The translations under genes and the position numbers were made by a program. Positions 1-9,852 of a stretch of DNA of 64,000 nt are shown one piece after another. The notes beneath the pieces are model-generated. The model was not told where the DNA came from. It worked only from the letters and a program-made list of their open reading frames with translations, and ran no database searches. Each line of letters starts with the position of its first letter. Positions within the stretch are counted from its first letter, which is position 1. This DNA is from Paracoccus lutimaris (GTDB lineage Bacteria; Pseudomonadota; Alphaproteobacteria; Rhodobacterales; Rhodobacteraceae): NCBI RefSeq assembly GCF_003337565.1, contig NZ_QPJL01000008.1, positions 106,205 through 170,204 of the forward strand, in the 5' to 3' direction.

Positions 1-1464
1 GCCCTGCATTGGGAGGCCATCGTCAACGACGCGCTTGGCGCGCTGGCGGCGGTCTTTGCCGTGCTGGTGGTTCTGGTGCGCCATGCGCATATGGATGGCA
101 GCGTCGCGGCCTGGGTGCTGGTCAAGGGCGTGGTCTTCGCCAGCCTTCTGGGACTGGCGGGCGGCCATGGCATCGTCGCTGCCTTCCGCCACAATCTGGT
201 GCCCGAATACATGAAGGTTCCGGTCCTGTTCGTGACCGTGATCATGGTCTTTGCGGGCGCCGACATGGTCCTGCCGGAAAGCGGCCTGCTGTCGGTGACG
301 GTGATGGGCATCGTGATCGCGAATGCGAAGCTGCCCAGCTATGCCGAGATCTATCGCTTCAAGGAAAGCGCCACGATCCTGCTGGTCTCGGGCGTGTTCA
401 TCCTGCTGGCGGCGGGGGTCGAGTTCCATACGCTGCAAATGCTGGACTGGCGGGCGCTGGCCTTCGTGCTGGTGGTGATGCTGGTGGTGCGGCCGCTGAC
501 GGTGATGCTGTCGCTGGCGGGCACCGGTCTGCCGTGGCAGGAGAAGCTGCTGATCGCGCTGACCGGACCGCGCGGCGTGGTGCTGGTCGCGGTCTCGGGG
601 GTCTTCGCGGCGCGGCTGGTATCGGACGGGATCGAGGATGGGGTGATGATGGTGCCCTTGGCCTTCGTGCTGGTGCTGGCGACGGTGGTGCTGAACGGCT
701 TCACGCTGGCCCCCATCGCCCGCGCCCTGCAGCTGACGGCGGGCGAGCGTCCGGGGCTGGTCATCCTGGGTGGCTCGGTCTTTGCCACCGGCCTCGCGCA
801 GGCGCTGGAAAAGGCCGGGGTCAATGTGCTGATCGCCGATCCGAACCGCGCCCATCTTCTGACCGCGCGCGCCGTGGGCGTGCCCTATTTCCACGGCGAC
901 ATCCTGTCCGAGGCGGCCGAGGACAGCATCGAGTTCATCGCCTATACGACCCTGCTCGCGGCCTCGGACAACGACGCCTATAACACGCTGGTGGCCACCG
1001 ATCTGGCGCCGGAACTGGGCCGCGACGCGATCTGGCAACTGGCCCGCCACAAGGAGGAGATCGCCCGCCACGCCCTGCCCAAGCAGCTCGGCGGCCAGCA
1101 CATCAACGGCAACCGCACGCTTGAGCAATATCTGGACCTGATCGCCGAGGGCTGGATCTTTCGCACCACCCGCCTGACCGAGGAATACACCTTGCAAGAC
1201 TGGCGCGAGGCCCGGCCCGAGGTGATCCCGCTGGTCGTCATCAATCGCGGCAGGCTGCAATTCATCCGCGATCCAGCGCGCATCGACGGCCGGCCCGGCA
1301 CCCGGATCGTGTCGATGATCCCGCCCGAGACGGTCGAGAAGATCCGCCACGAGGCCGAGCTGAGCCATCGCGCCCGCGAGATCGCCCGCGTCGAGGCCCG
1401 CATCCTTCGCGATGCCGATGCCGAGGCCGAGGCAGAAGAGAAGGGCAGGCGGCCCGGGCACTGA
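1..1464 (+). CDS. Na+/H+ antiporter, CPA1/NhaP type with C-terminal nucleotide-binding-like domain (5' end missing)
   Basis: The reading frame is open from base 1, so the N-terminus lies outside the window; 487 residues are visible. The first part is a string of hydrophobic helices, with an ExxVNDA-like motif at residues 5-11 typical of the CPA1 antiporter core. After about residue 240 comes a Rossmann-like stretch ([13 protein letters not shown], then a D followed by PNR) resembling the TrkA-N/RCK domain fused to some NhaP-type exchangers. The C-terminus is charged and cytoplasmic, rich in Glu and Arg. The expected role is export of Na+ (or K+) in exchange for protons at the inner membrane, with the soluble domain possibly sensing a nucleotide. 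Ion specificity cannot be read from the sequence. Confidence 0.85.
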   Translation, partial: ALHWEAIVNDALGALAAVFAVLVVLVRHAHMDGSVAAWVLVKGVVFASLLGLAGGHGIVAAFRHNLVPEYMKVPVLFVTVIMVFAGADMVLPESGLLSVTVMGIVIANAKLPSYAEIYRFKESATILLVSGVFILLAAGVEFHTLQMLDWRALAFVLVVMLVVRPLTVMLSLAGTGLPWQEKLLIALTGPRGVVLVAVSGVFAARLVSDGIEDGVMMVPLAFVLVLATVVLNGFTLAPIARALQLTAGERPGLVILGGSVFATGLAQALEKAGVNVLIADPNRAHLLTARAVGVPYFHGDILSEAAEDSIEFIAYTTLLAASDNDAYNTLVATDLAPELGRDAIWQLARHKEEIARHALPKQLGGQHINGNRTLEQYLDLIAEGWIFRTTRLTEEYTLQDWREARPEVIPLVVINRGRLQFIRDPARIDGRPGTRIVSMIPPETVEKIRHEAELSHRAREIARVEARILRDADAEAEAEEKGRRPGH

Positions 1465-1496
1465 ACCTGCCCCCCCCGGTGCCGCATCCGTCCCGG

Positions 1497-1525
1497 TTGA
1501 CGTTCCCTCATGGCAAGGGCTATCC
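1497..1525 (+). promoter_or_regulatory. candidate sigma70-type promoter of argS
   Basis: TTGACG (1497-1502) is separated by 17 bases from CTATCC (1520-1525). This would place transcription start near 1533, just ahead of the argS start at 1551. The -35 box is good and the -10 box weak, so this is only a candidate. Confidence 0.35.
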
Positions 1526-1550
1526 CCGGACGATCTTACGGATGGAAGCC

Positions 1551-3296
1551 ATGAACCTCTTTTCGGATATCCGCGCGCTGGTCATCGACGCGCTTGCCCA
1601 GATGGAACAGGCGGGGGAACTGCCCGCCGGTCTTGATACCGCCGCGGTGACGGTCGAGCCGCCGCGCGATCCGGCGCATGGCGACATGGCGACCAATGCG
1701 GCCATGGTGCTGGCCAAGCCCGCCGGCAAGAAGCCCCGCGACATCGCCGAGGCGCTGGCCGCGCGGCTGGCCACCGACCCGCGCATCACCTCGGCCGAGG
1801 TGGCGGGACCGGGCTTTCTGAACCTGCGCCTTGCCGCCGCCGAATGGCAAAGCGTCATCCGCGCCGCGCTGACCGAGGGCGCCGATTACGGTCGCTCTGA
1901 CATGGGCAAGGGACGCAAGGTCAATGTCGAATTCGTCTCGGCCAACCCGACCGGCCCGATGCATGTCGGCCATACCCGGGGCGCGATCTTTGGCGATGCG
2001 CTGGCCAGCCTGCTGGCATTCGCCGGCAATGACGTGACGCGCGAATATTACATCAATGACGGCGGCGCGCAGGTCGATGTGCTGGCACGCTCGGCCTATG
2101 AACGCTACCGCGAGGCAAACGGCCTTGATCCCGAGATCGCCGAGGGGCTTTATCCCGGCGACTACCTGATCCCAGTGGGCGAGGCGCTGAAGGCGAAATA
2201 CGGCACCAGCCTGATCGACAAGCCCGAATCCGAATGGCTGGTCGAGATCCGCGATTTCGCCACCGAGGCGATGATGGCCATGATCCGCGAGGATCTGGCA
2301 ATGCTGGGCGTCGAAATGAACGTCTACTCCAGTGAAAAGGCGCTTTACGGCACCGGCCGGATCGAGGCTGCCATCGACCGGCTGCGCAGCGCCGGCCTGA
2401 TCTATCGCGGCACGCTGGAACCGCCCAAGGGCAAGCTGCCCGAGGATTGGGAGGCGCGCGAACAGACGCTGTTCCGCTCGACCGCGCATGGCGACGATGT
2501 GGACCGGCCGATCCAGAAATCGGATGGCGCATGGACCTATTTCGCGCCCGACATCGCCTATCACTGGGACAAGATCGATCGCGGCTTTGACGAGTTGATC
2601 GACGTCTTCGGCGCCGACCATGGCGGTTACGTCAAGCGCATGAATGCCGCGGTCGCGGCACTCTCGAATGGCCGCGTGCCGCTGGACATCAAGCTGATCC
2701 AACTGGTCAAGCTTTTCAAGAACGGCGAGCCCTTCAAGATGTCCAAGCGCGCCGGCACCTTCGTCACCCTGCGCGACGTGGTCGAGCAAGCCGGCGCGGA
2801 CGTGACGCGTTTTCACATGCTGACGCGCAAGAACGATGCGGCGCTGGATTTCGACTTTGACAAGGTTCTGGAACAGTCCAAGGACAACCCGGTCTGGTAT
2901 GTGCAATATGCTAGCGCGCGGGTGAATTCGGTGCTGAAAAAGGCCGCCGAGATGGGTGTTGACACCTCTGATGCGGCGCTGGCGGGGGCGGATCTCTCGC
3001 GTCTGGACCATTCGGCTGAGCTGGAACTGGCCCGGAAAGTTGCAGAATGGCCACGCATCGTCGAAATCGCCGCGCGTGCGCATGAGCCGCACCGGATCGC
3101 GTTTTTCCTTTACGATACCGCGTCCGACCTGCATTCGCTGTGGAACCGCGGCAATGACGAGACCTCGCTGCGTTTCGTGCAGGATGGCGATCCTGCCACG
3201 ACGGCGGCGAAAATCGCGCTGGCACGGTCCGTTGGCGTTGTCATTTCAGCCGGTCTTGGTATCTTGGGGGTGACTCCGGCCAAAGAAATGCGCTGA
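1551..3296 (+). CDS. argS: arginyl-tRNA synthetase
   Basis: Class I aminoacyl-tRNA synthetase that charges tRNA-Arg in the cytoplasm. The N-terminal Add-1 domain is followed by the HIGH signature as HVGH (residues 138-141, in the context [10 protein letters not shown]) and a KMSK loop ([10 protein letters not shown]) near residue 400. The C-terminal anticodon-binding domain is DALR-like. I start at ATG 1551 (MNLFSDIR), the usual beginning of alphaproteobacterial ArgS, with GGAAG just upstream. An in-frame ATG at 1542 would add three residues. At 581 residues the length is normal. It begins a run of plus-strand genes through scpB. Confidence 0.97.
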   Translation: MNLFSDIRALVIDALAQMEQAGELPAGLDTAAVTVEPPRDPAHGDMATNAAMVLAKPAGKKPRDIAEALAARLATDPRITSAEVAGPGFLNLRLAAAEWQSVIRAALTEGADYGRSDMGKGRKVNVEFVSANPTGPMHVGHTRGAIFGDALASLLAFAGNDVTREYYINDGGAQVDVLARSAYERYREANGLDPEIAEGLYPGDYLIPVGEALKAKYGTSLIDKPESEWLVEIRDFATEAMMAMIREDLAMLGVEMNVYSSEKALYGTGRIEAAIDRLRSAGLIYRGTLEPPKGKLPEDWEAREQTLFRSTAHGDDVDRPIQKSDGAWTYFAPDIAYHWDKIDRGFDELIDVFGADHGGYVKRMNAAVAALSNGRVPLDIKLIQLVKLFKNGEPFKMSKRAGTFVTLRDVVEQAGADVTRFHMLTRKNDAALDFDFDKVLEQSKDNPVWYVQYASARVNSVLKKAAEMGVDTSDAALAGADLSRLDHSAELELARKVAEWPRIVEIAARAHEPHRIAFFLYDTASDLHSLWNRGNDETSLRFVQDGDPATTAAKIALARSVGVVISAGLGILGVTPAKEMR

Positions 3297-3366
3297 CAAA
3301 GGCGTGCCCTGCCGGGGATCGAGCAGATAAACGAGCAGCGTCGGATCAACCGGCAGGCAGGCAGGA

Positions 3367-4497
3367 ATGACGGTAGTAGATTTCCGCTCCTCGGGCGGGT
3401 TTGAAGGGTCGCAGCCGCAACGGCTGGCGCAGGACTATCCCCATGGCCATCAGGGTCATGACGAGCATTGGCAGGATGACGGATGGGACGACCATCGCCA
3501 TCACGCCTATGCCGAGGCGGTCGCCGAGGCGCCCTCGCTTCTGGGACGGCTGACGCGGCTGACGCATTATGTTGGCGCGCTGGTCTCGGTCGGGTTGATT
3601 GTCATCCTTGCCGTCTGGGGCTTCAAGCTGGTCGTGCGCGATGTCTCGGGCGTGCCCGTCATCCGCGCCGTCGAGGGCGAGGCCCGCACCGCGCCCGACA
3701 ATCCCGGCGGCGAGCTGACCGACCGCACCGGCATGGCGGTGAACTCCGTCGCCGCTGGCTCTGAGGCCGCCTCCGTCGATCGCGTCGCCATCGCGCCGCA
3801 GCCGACGGCGCTGGAGGGTCAGGACGTCGCCATGGGCGAGCTGGGCGCGACCGCTCAGGAACCCTCGCATCCGGTCGAATTGCCGCTGCTGGACGATGCC
3901 GCCCGCGTCATCGCCCGCCCCGATGGTGAGCCGCTTCCCCCTGATACCGTCGCCAGCGCCCCTATCTCGGACGCGCCTGCGGCCGAGGCCGCCGTGAACG
4001 AGGTCGTGACCGATCTGGCCGGCAACGAGGCCCGCGAGGTCGCGATCAATACCGCGCTGGCCGAGGCGGTGGTGACCGTGCCGCCGGGCCTTGTCGCGCA
4101 ATCGTCCCGTCCGGCACCGCGTCCGCGTCGCATGGTCGCCGCTGTCGCCGTCGCACCGGCCGCGGCCGCCCCCGCTGCTGCGGAAAGCCGCCCCGCCGCT
4201 GCCCCGGAAACCGCCCCCGAAGAGGCCCCGCCGGTGCGTGTCGCCTCCGGCTCGACGCTGGTCCAGATCGGCGCTTTTGACAGTGACAAGCTGGCCAAGG
4301 GCGAATGGAACCGTGTCTCGGGCAAGTTCGGTGCGCTCTTCTCGGGCAAGGGCATGGTGATCCAGAAACACGAGACCAACGGCCGCGCCTTCTGGCGGCT
4401 GCGCGCCTCGGGCTTTGCCTCCAAGGACGATGCGCGGCGCTTCTGCGCGGCGCTGATCGCCGAGGGCATCGACTGCATTCCCGCGACGGCAAAATGA
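3367..4497 (+). CDS. SPOR-domain membrane protein
   Basis: 376-residue bitopic inner-membrane protein. The cytoplasmic N-terminus is His/Asp-rich (residues 25-48), one transmembrane helix spans about 68-89, a long Ala/Pro/Glu-rich periplasmic linker runs to about 290, and a SPOR domain (about 296-376, beginning STLVQIGAF) ends the protein. SPOR domains bind denuded septal peptidoglycan, so a role in envelope or division maintenance is likely. The start is ATG 3367 after AGGCAGGA. Its stop overlaps the start of nagZ (ATGA), which links it translationally to a peptidoglycan-recycling enzyme. This two-gene order is common in Rhodobacterales. The linker is low complexity and should evolve quickly. 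Confidence 0.88.
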   Translation: MTVVDFRSSGGFEGSQPQRLAQDYPHGHQGHDEHWQDDGWDDHRHHAYAEAVAEAPSLLGRLTRLTHYVGALVSVGLIVILAVWGFKLVVRDVSGVPVIRAVEGEARTAPDNPGGELTDRTGMAVNSVAAGSEAASVDRVAIAPQPTALEGQDVAMGELGATAQEPSHPVELPLLDDAARVIARPDGEPLPPDTVASAPISDAPAAEAAVNEVVTDLAGNEAREVAINTALAEAVVTVPPGLVAQSSRPAPRPRRMVAAVAVAPAAAAPAAAESRPAAAPETAPEEAPPVRVASGSTLVQIGAFDSDKLAKGEWNRVSGKFGALFSGKGMVIQKHETNGRAFWRLRASGFASKDDARRFCAALIAEGIDCIPATAK

Positions 4498-5480
4498 CCG
4501 GCGCGACGATTCTGGGCGGCATTGCCGGCCCCGACCTGACGGCGGCCGAGCGGGATTTCTTCCGCTCGGCCGATCCTTGGGGCTTCATCCTGTTTGGCCG
4601 CAATATCGACACGCCCGAGCGCCTGCGCCGCCTGACCGCCGATCTGCGCGATGCCGTGGGCCGCGACGCCCCGGTGCTGATCGACCAGGAGGGCGGCCGC
4701 GTCCAGCGCATGCGCGCGCCGCATTGGACCGACTGGCCGGCGCCGCTGGATCAGGCCGCGAATGGCGACCGCGCCATCTGGCTGCATCATCACCTGCTGG
4801 CGCAAGAGCTGCGCGACATGGGCATCGACGCCGATTGCGCCCCGGTTCTGGATATCGCCCGCGACGACACGCATCCCTTTCTGCGCAATCGCTGCCTTGG
4901 CTCGGACCCCGATACCGTGACCCGGCTGGGCCGTATCGCCGCCAATGCCATGCTGGCGGCGGGCGTTCTGCCCGTCGTCAAGCACATGCCGGGGCACGGT
5001 CGGGCGCGCGTGGACAGCCACAAGGACCTGCCGGTCGTGGACGCGACCCTGGACGAGCTGATGGCCAGTGATTTCGCGCCCTTCCGCGCGCTGGCCGATC
5101 TGCCGATGGCGATGACCGCGCATATCCGTTTTACCGCCATTGACGACGCGCCGGCCACGGCCTCGCGCCCGGTGATCGATCTGATCCGCCGCGATCTGGG
5201 CTTTGAAGGGCTGCTGATGTCGGACGATATCGGCATGCAGGCGCTGAGCGGGACCATGGCCGAACGCGCCGGGGCGATCATCGCCGCCGGCTGCGATCTG
5301 GTCCTGTCCTGCAACGAGACCCTTGCCCAGATGGACAACATCGTCGCCGCCAGCGGCAGCATGACCGTGCGCGCGACGGAACGCGCCGAGGCCGCGCTGG
5401 CCTTGCGTCATCAACCGCAACTGGCCGATGCCGGGGCGCTGCGGGCCGAATTGACCGCCTTGGGCGGGCTGGCGGCCTGA
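4494..5480 (+). CDS. nagZ: beta-N-acetylhexosaminidase (glycoside hydrolase family 3)
   Basis: Cytoplasmic enzyme of peptidoglycan recycling that removes GlcNAc from GlcNAc-anhydroMur-peptides. Visible family signatures are VLIDQEGGRVQR (about 61-72), the NagZ-specific loop KHMPGHG (163-169) with DSH (174-176) carrying the acid/base His-Asp dyad, and the nucleophile region MSDDIGM (D244/D245). At 328 residues the length is typical. The start ATG 4494 overlaps the previous stop by four bases, indicating coupling to the SPOR gene. No signal peptide is present, as expected for a cytoplasmic enzyme. Confidence 0.95.
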   Translation: MTGATILGGIAGPDLTAAERDFFRSADPWGFILFGRNIDTPERLRRLTADLRDAVGRDAPVLIDQEGGRVQRMRAPHWTDWPAPLDQAANGDRAIWLHHHLLAQELRDMGIDADCAPVLDIARDDTHPFLRNRCLGSDPDTVTRLGRIAANAMLAAGVLPVVKHMPGHGRARVDSHKDLPVVDATLDELMASDFAPFRALADLPMAMTAHIRFTAIDDAPATASRPVIDLIRRDLGFEGLLMSDDIGMQALSGTMAERAGAIIAAGCDLVLSCNETLAQMDNIVAASGSMTVRATERAEAALALRHQPQLADAGALRAELTALGGLAA

Positions 5481-5552
5481 TCTGTTGACTATGCCGGGCG
5501 TCTGGCCGATTCTGCGCGGGCTTTCCGCCCACCCCTCGCATCCGGGTTGCTG

Positions 5553-6386
5553 ATGACCAAGGTCCCATATCTGACGCCGGTGCCCGATACGCCGCCCGAG
5601 GCGCCGCATCTGCCCGGCCTCGCGCCGCAAAGCGTCGAGGAGCGCCGCGCCGAAGAGGTGCTGGTCGTCGATGTCTCGGGCTTCGAGGGGCCGCTGGACC
5701 TTTTGCTGACGCTGTCGCGCACGCAAAAGGTCGATCTGATGCAGATCTCGGTGCTGGAACTGGCCGACCAGTATCTGGCCTTTGTCGAAGAGGCTCGCGC
5801 GCTGCGCATCGAACTGGCCGCCGATTATCTGGTCATGGCGGCATGGCTTGCCTATCTGAAATCGCGGCTGCTCTTGCCCCCCGACCCCGAGGCCGAGGGA
5901 CCATCGGCCGAGGACATGGCCGCGCATCTGGCATTCCAGCTGGAGCGGCTGCAAGCCATGCGCGAGGCGGCAGCGCGGCTGATGGGGCGCGACCGGCTGG
6001 GGCAGGACCGCTTTCAGCGCGGCGCGCCCGAGACCGTCACCCGCGCCCGGCAGGTCGCCTGGCAGGCCGGGCTGATCGACCTGATGCGCGCCTATGCCCG
6101 GCTGCGCACGCGTGACGAATTCCGCCCCTATGCCTTTGACCGCCGTGACGTTTTCACCATGGAACAGGCGCTGGACCGGGTGCGCGGGCTGATCGGCTTT
6201 GCCGGCGACTGGACCGAGCTTGCCTCGTTCCTGCCCGAGGGTTGGCATGCCGACCCGGCGCGCCGCCGTTCGGCCACCGCCGCCACTTTTGCTGCGACGC
6301 TGGAACTGGCACGGCAAGGCGCGCTGGAACTGCACCAGTCTGACACTTTCGCACCGATCACCATTCGCAGGCGTCCTCCGCAATGA
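5553..6386 (+). CDS. scpA: segregation and condensation protein A (kleisin)
   Basis: Kleisin subunit of the Smc-ScpAB chromosome condensation complex. The diagnostic stretch VSGFEGPLDLLLTL is at about residues 41-54, followed by the AxYLxMAAWLAYLKSRLLLP helix. 277 residues from ATG 5553; TTG 5547 and CTG 5550 lie in frame just upstream, but ATG is preferred. Its stop overlaps the scpB start (ATGA), the usual scpA-scpB coupling, so the two subunits are probably made in matched amounts. Confidence 0.95.
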   Translation: MTKVPYLTPVPDTPPEAPHLPGLAPQSVEERRAEEVLVVDVSGFEGPLDLLLTLSRTQKVDLMQISVLELADQYLAFVEEARALRIELAADYLVMAAWLAYLKSRLLLPPDPEAEGPSAEDMAAHLAFQLERLQAMREAAARLMGRDRLGQDRFQRGAPETVTRARQVAWQAGLIDLMRAYARLRTRDEFRPYAFDRRDVFTMEQALDRVRGLIGFAGDWTELASFLPEGWHADPARRRSATAATFAATLELARQGALELHQSDTFAPITIRRRPPQ

Positions 6387-7066
6387 CCTCTGACAGCTCT
6401 GACACCGAGGCCGAAGCCCCCGACCTGCAACGCTTTCCGCCGCCGCCCATGGCCGATCAGGAACGCATGGTCGAGGCGGTGATCTTTGCCTCGGCAAGCC
6501 CGATGAGCCTGCGCGAGATCGCCGCCCGCCTGCCGGCCGGCTGCGACGCCGCCGAGGCGCTACAGGGCCTGCGCGCCCGCTATCAGGGGCGGGGGGTCGA
6601 GCTGGCCCGCGTCGGTGACGCCTGGGCCTTTCGCACGGCGGGCGATCTGGGCTTTCTGATGCAGGAAAGCGTCGTGGAAAGCCGCCGCCTGTCGCGCGCC
6701 GCGACCGAGACACTGGCCATTATCGCCTATCACCAGCCCGTCACCCGCGCCGAGATCGAAGAGATCAGGGGCGTTGCCGTCAGCCGGGGCACGCTGGACC
6801 AGCTGATCGAAATGGAATGGGTCCGCATCGGTCGCCGCCGCCAGACGCCGGGCCGGCCGGTGACCTTTGTGGTTACGGAAACCTTTCTGGATCATTTCGG
6901 GCTGGAAAGCGCCCGCGACCTGCCGGGGCTGGCCGAGCTGCGCGCGGCGGGACTGCTCGAATCGCGCCCGAATATCGAGGGCGCGACCCCGGACATGTTC
7001 CAGAAGGTCGAAGAGGACGATGAGGGAGTCGATCTCCCCGCCGACGATCTGTTCGAAGATGAGTGA
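6383..7066 (+). CDS. scpB: segregation and condensation protein B
   Basis: Winged-helix partner of ScpA in the Smc condensin complex. It shows the two-WHD pattern: MVEAVIFASASPMSLREIAARL at the front, then TLAIIAYHQPVTRAEIEEIRGV near residues 113-134, the ScpB signature. The acidic tail (EEDDEGVDLPADDLFEDE) is typical of alphaproteobacterial ScpB. 227 residues; it overlaps scpA by four bases and ends the plus-strand run. The next gene is convergent, 47 bp away. Confidence 0.95.
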   Translation: MTSDSSDTEAEAPDLQRFPPPPMADQERMVEAVIFASASPMSLREIAARLPAGCDAAEALQGLRARYQGRGVELARVGDAWAFRTAGDLGFLMQESVVESRRLSRAATETLAIIAYHQPVTRAEIEEIRGVAVSRGTLDQLIEMEWVRIGRRRQTPGRPVTFVVTETFLDHFGLESARDLPGLAELRAAGLLESRPNIEGATPDMFQKVEEDDEGVDLPADDLFEDE

Positions 7067-7113
7067 ATATCGCGGTATAGTGCAATGAATTTATGCAGTA
7101 TTCCGCATTTGAA

Positions 7114-8187
7114 TCAGCCGGTACGGAATTGCTTGGCCAGCTTCAGCCCCTGACCCTGATAGTTCGAGGCGATGCCGGTGCCGTAAAGCCGTTCGGGCCG
7201 CTCGGCCATGCGCTCATAGACCAGACGGCCGACGACCTGTCCGTGTTCCAGCGCAAAGGGCGCCTCGTGGCAGCGCACCTCAAGGACGCCGCGCGCGCCG
7301 TGACCGGCACTGCCATGGCCGAAACCGGGATCGAAGAAACCGGCGTAATGGACGCGGAATTCGCCGACCATGGCCAGGTAGGGGGCCATCTCGGCGGCGT
7401 AATCGGGCGGGATCGCCACCGATTCGCGGCTGACGAGGATATAGAAGGCGCCGGGGTCCAGAATCAGCTGGCCTTCGGTGGTGCGCAACTCGTCCCAGAA
7501 ATCGCGGGCCGCATAGGCGCCGATCCGGTCCAGGTCGATCACGCCGCTATGCGGGCGGGCGCGATAGCCGACCAGATCGCCCCGCGCGGGCCGCAGATCG
7601 ACGGAAAAGCCTAAGCCCTCGTCGATAAGTGCCTCGTCGGTGACCAGCGGCTCGCGCCCGTGCAGGACGCGCAGATCGGCATCCGACAGCACCGCCTGTC
7701 CCTGCCGCAACCGCAGCTGGTTCAGCCGCATCCCCGGGCGCACAAGGACCGAAAAGCTGCGCGGGCAGATCTCGGCATAGATCGGGCCGTCATAGCCCTC
7801 GGGCAGGCGGTCGAACTCGGTGCCTTCGTCGGTCACCAGCCGCGTCAGCAGGTCCAGCCGCCCGGTCGAGGATTTGGCATTCGCCACGGCATCGAGGCCC
7901 TTGGGCAGGGTCAGCCGCTCCATCAGCGGGACCAGATAGACGCAGCCCTTTTCCAGAACGGCGCTGCCGGTCAGGTCCATGCGGTGCATCTCGAAGTCGG
8001 CCAGCCGCTCGCTGACCTTGCGCCCGCGCCCGCTGAGGAACGAGGCGCGCAGCCGCCAGGCGCAGTTGCCCAGCCGCAGGTCAAGGCTGGCGGGCTGGAT
8101 CTGTTCGGGCAGGATCGGCTGTTCGGCCCGGATGGCACCGGTCTCGATCAATTGCCGCAGGCTTCTGTCTGGAAGGACACCGTTCAA
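7114..8187 (-). CDS. dcd: 2'-deoxycytidine 5'-triphosphate deaminase, long alphaproteobacterial type
   Basis: Deaminates dCTP to dUTP for thymidylate synthesis. At 357 residues it is the long, duplicated dCTP deaminase/dUTPase-fold form of alphaproteobacteria rather than the ~190-residue enterobacterial form. Visible motifs are QPASLDLRLG near residue 32, NAKSSTGRLDLLTRLV near 107 (the family SxxGR-type motif with the essential Ser-Arg), and EICPRSFSVLVRPGMRLNQLR. I choose TTG 8187 (MNGVLPD) because GGGAGG (8194-8199) is six bases ahead of it. The in-frame GTG at 8193 would directly abut that ribosome site. Confidence 0.9.
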   Translation of the reverse strand: MNGVLPDRSLRQLIETGAIRAEQPILPEQIQPASLDLRLGNCAWRLRASFLSGRGRKVSERLADFEMHRMDLTGSAVLEKGCVYLVPLMERLTLPKGLDAVANAKSSTGRLDLLTRLVTDEGTEFDRLPEGYDGPIYAEICPRSFSVLVRPGMRLNQLRLRQGQAVLSDADLRVLHGREPLVTDEALIDEGLGFSVDLRPARGDLVGYRARPHSGVIDLDRIGAYAARDFWDELRTTEGQLILDPGAFYILVSRESVAIPPDYAAEMAPYLAMVGEFRVHYAGFFDPGFGHGSAGHGARGVLEVRCHEAPFALEHGQVVGRLVYERMAERPERLYGTGIASNYQGQGLKLAKQFRTG

Positions 8188-8247
8188 GCTCACCTCCCGG
8201 TGAAAAGGGAAACGCCCACCCCCGCATGGAGATGGGCGTTTTCGGAA

Positions 8248-8325
8248 TGGTCGGGCCGGAGAGATTCGAACTCTCGGCCTTCCGCCCCCCAGACGGACGC
8301 GCTAACCAGGCTGCGCCACGGCCCG
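8248..8325 (-). tRNA. tRNA-Pro (anticodon GGG)
   Basis: On the minus strand the acceptor stem CGGGCCG pairs with CGGCCCG, followed by discriminator A and an encoded CCA (complement of 8248-8250). The anticodon stem TCCGT/GCGGA carries the loop CTGGGGG, giving anticodon GGG for CCC proline codons. The T arm is GAGAG-TTCGAAT-CTCTC. Without CCA the gene is 75 nt. CCC is a heavily used proline codon in this GC-rich genome. Confidence 0.95.
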
Positions 8326-8449
8326 ACGAGGGGCATATAGAGCGAAGCGCGAGGCCAGCACAAGGGGCCAAGAGCGGAAAAATCGGCCTTTGCCGGATTT
8401 GCTGTGGGTAATCCCGGATGGGTCGTGTCGGCCCGCAAGAGCATGCGGT

Positions 8450-9061
8450 CTAGCGGGCGTCGCGCAATCCGTCGCGCAGCGCTTTTGCCTGTTCGGGCAG
8501 GGGGTTGCCATGAAGCTCAAGCGCGCGCAGCGTGGTGACGCTGCTGACTAGCCGGGCGAGCCATGAGGGCGCAGGCTTGCGGTCGAATTCGGGAAAAAGC
8601 GGCAGCGTGCCGGCGGTCTCGGCGGGCTTGCGCCGTCGCGCGGCCGCGCCGGAGGGGGCGGCTGCGGGCTTTTCCGCCTGCGGCCGGGGGGCGGGCGCGG
8701 CCTTGGGCGCCTCGGGCGCCGGGCTGGCCAGCCGGATGACCGGGGCGGGGGCAGCCGCCTCGGTCGTCTCGCCCAGTGTATCGCCCAGACGCGCCGCGCC
8801 GACATTGCGCAGCGCCGCGCCCCGGTCGGCCGAGATCAGCCGCTTGGCCCCGCGGATGCTGAGGCCTTCCTCGCGCAGGACCTGACACAGGCCGGCGGCA
8901 AGACGCACGTCATCTGGGCGGTAGTAACGGCGCCCGTCCGCCCGCTTGACCGGCGAAAGTTGCGCGAATTGCGATTCCCAATAGCGCAGGACATGCGGCG
9001 CGACGCCCACGAGACGCGAAACCTCGCCGATCGAACGGAAGGCGTCGGGCGACTTGCTCAT
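8450..9061 (-). CDS. MerR-family transcriptional regulator
   Basis: 203 residues. An N-terminal MerR helix-turn-helix (FRSIGEVSRLVGVAPHVLRY, about residues 8-27) is followed by the WESQF and GRRYYRPDDV wing typical of the family. The middle is Ala/Pro-rich and low complexity (about 100-160). There is no Cys-rich effector site like that of metal-sensing MerR proteins. It begins three bases after the ihfA stop, so the two are almost certainly co-transcribed; this ihfA-merR pairing is common in Rhodobacterales. The target genes are unknown. Confidence 0.88.
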   Translation of the reverse strand: MSKSPDAFRSIGEVSRLVGVAPHVLRYWESQFAQLSPVKRADGRRYYRPDDVRLAAGLCQVLREEGLSIRGAKRLISADRGAALRNVGAARLGDTLGETTEAAAPAPVIRLASPAPEAPKAAPAPRPQAEKPAAAPSGAAARRRKPAETAGTLPLFPEFDRKPAPSWLARLVSSVTTLRALELHGNPLPEQAKALRDGLRDAR

Positions 9062-9064
9062 GCG

Positions 9065-9367
9065 TCAGGGCCTGTTCCCTGCGGCCACGCGATCCTTCAT
9101 CAGATGCGAGGGGCGGAACGACAGCACGCGCCGGGGCGTGATCGGCACCTCTTCACCGGTCTTGGGGTTGCGGCCGATCCGCTCGTTCTTCTCACGCACG
9201 GAAAATGTGCCGAAGGATGATATCTTGACCTGCTCTCCCCGCACCAGCGCGTCTGAGACATGACCCAGAACGCTTTCGACCAGTTGCGCTGATTCATGTC
9301 GGGACAAACCCACTTCACGGAATACGGCCTCGGCCAGGTCCATGCGGGTCAGGGTGGTATCGCTCAT
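9065..9367 (-). CDS. ihfA: integration host factor, alpha subunit
   Basis: DNA-bending nucleoid protein of the HU/IHF family. 100 residues with the DNA-binding arm signature [17 protein letters not shown] (residues 71-87) and the family start [12 protein letters not shown]. Alpha rather than beta is favoured by the N-terminus and by the neighbouring merR gene. IHF assists site-specific recombination, replication initiation and sigma54 promoters. It has its own 209-bp upstream region, shared with the divergent zinc-finger gene at 9577. Confidence 0.94.
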   Translation of the reverse strand: MSDTTLTRMDLAEAVFREVGLSRHESAQLVESVLGHVSDALVRGEQVKISSFGTFSVREKNERIGRNPKTGEEVPITPRRVLSFRPSHLMKDRVAAGNRP

Positions 9368-9576
9368 CTCGGAACCTCATTAAACGAGTAAAGGATGGTT
9401 TCTTTGTCGGTGCGTGTCAACAACCGGCCCCCGATTCTGTTCCTCAGACAGCCGGTTTTGTCCCGTATTATTCGCGCCTTACTGGCAGGACCCCGCGCAA
9501 TACCGGGACTCCAGGGTTTGACGGCACGAGAATCACACCTATCTTTAAGTGATATTGCCTTGCAGACGAGGTTTCC

Positions 9577-9852
9577 ATGGCCGGCGGATGGGCCCGCGAC
9601 GACGCGGTGAATGATCAGATCGACGTCTCGACGCAGGAGGCGATCGAGCGGATGCGGCTGCGCAACGCCCGGCACACAATACGGGAAAGCGCGGAATTCT
9701 GCGATGAATGCGACGAGCCGATTCCCGAGGCGCGGCGCCAGGCCATGCCCGGCGTGCGGCTGTGTGTCGCCTGCCAGTCGGGACATGACAAGGCCTGGCG
9801 GCCATCGGCGGGAATCAACCGGCGCGGATCAAAGGATTCGCAGCTGCGCTGA
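9577..9852 (+). CDS. DksA/TraR-family C4 zinc-finger protein
   Basis: 91 residues; small, phage-like member of the DksA/TraR family. The C4 finger is CDEC (residues 43-46) and CVAC (64-67). The N-terminal coiled-coil finger of true DksA is absent, so it resembles TraR or YbiI, which bind the RNA polymerase secondary channel. Direct regulatory activity is inferred from family only. It lies on the plus strand between fabH and ihfA. Its TGA stop directly abuts the fabH stop on the other strand (TGATCA at 9850-9855), leaving no spacer. Confidence 0.85.
   Translation: MAGGWARDDAVNDQIDVSTQEAIERMRLRNARHTIRESAEFCDECDEPIPEARRQAMPGVRLCVACQSGHDKAWRPSAGINRRGSKDSQLR

Noticed and set aside
3855..6713. Minus-strand open frame of 952 codons across nagZ and scpA
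   Set aside because: It is antisense to well-supported genes with clear family motifs and reads as Arg/Pro-rich sequence typical of GC-rich shadow frames.
8197..8247. Possible second tRNA or riboswitch near the tRNA-Pro gene
   Set aside because: No cloverleaf or conserved aptamer motif could be drawn.
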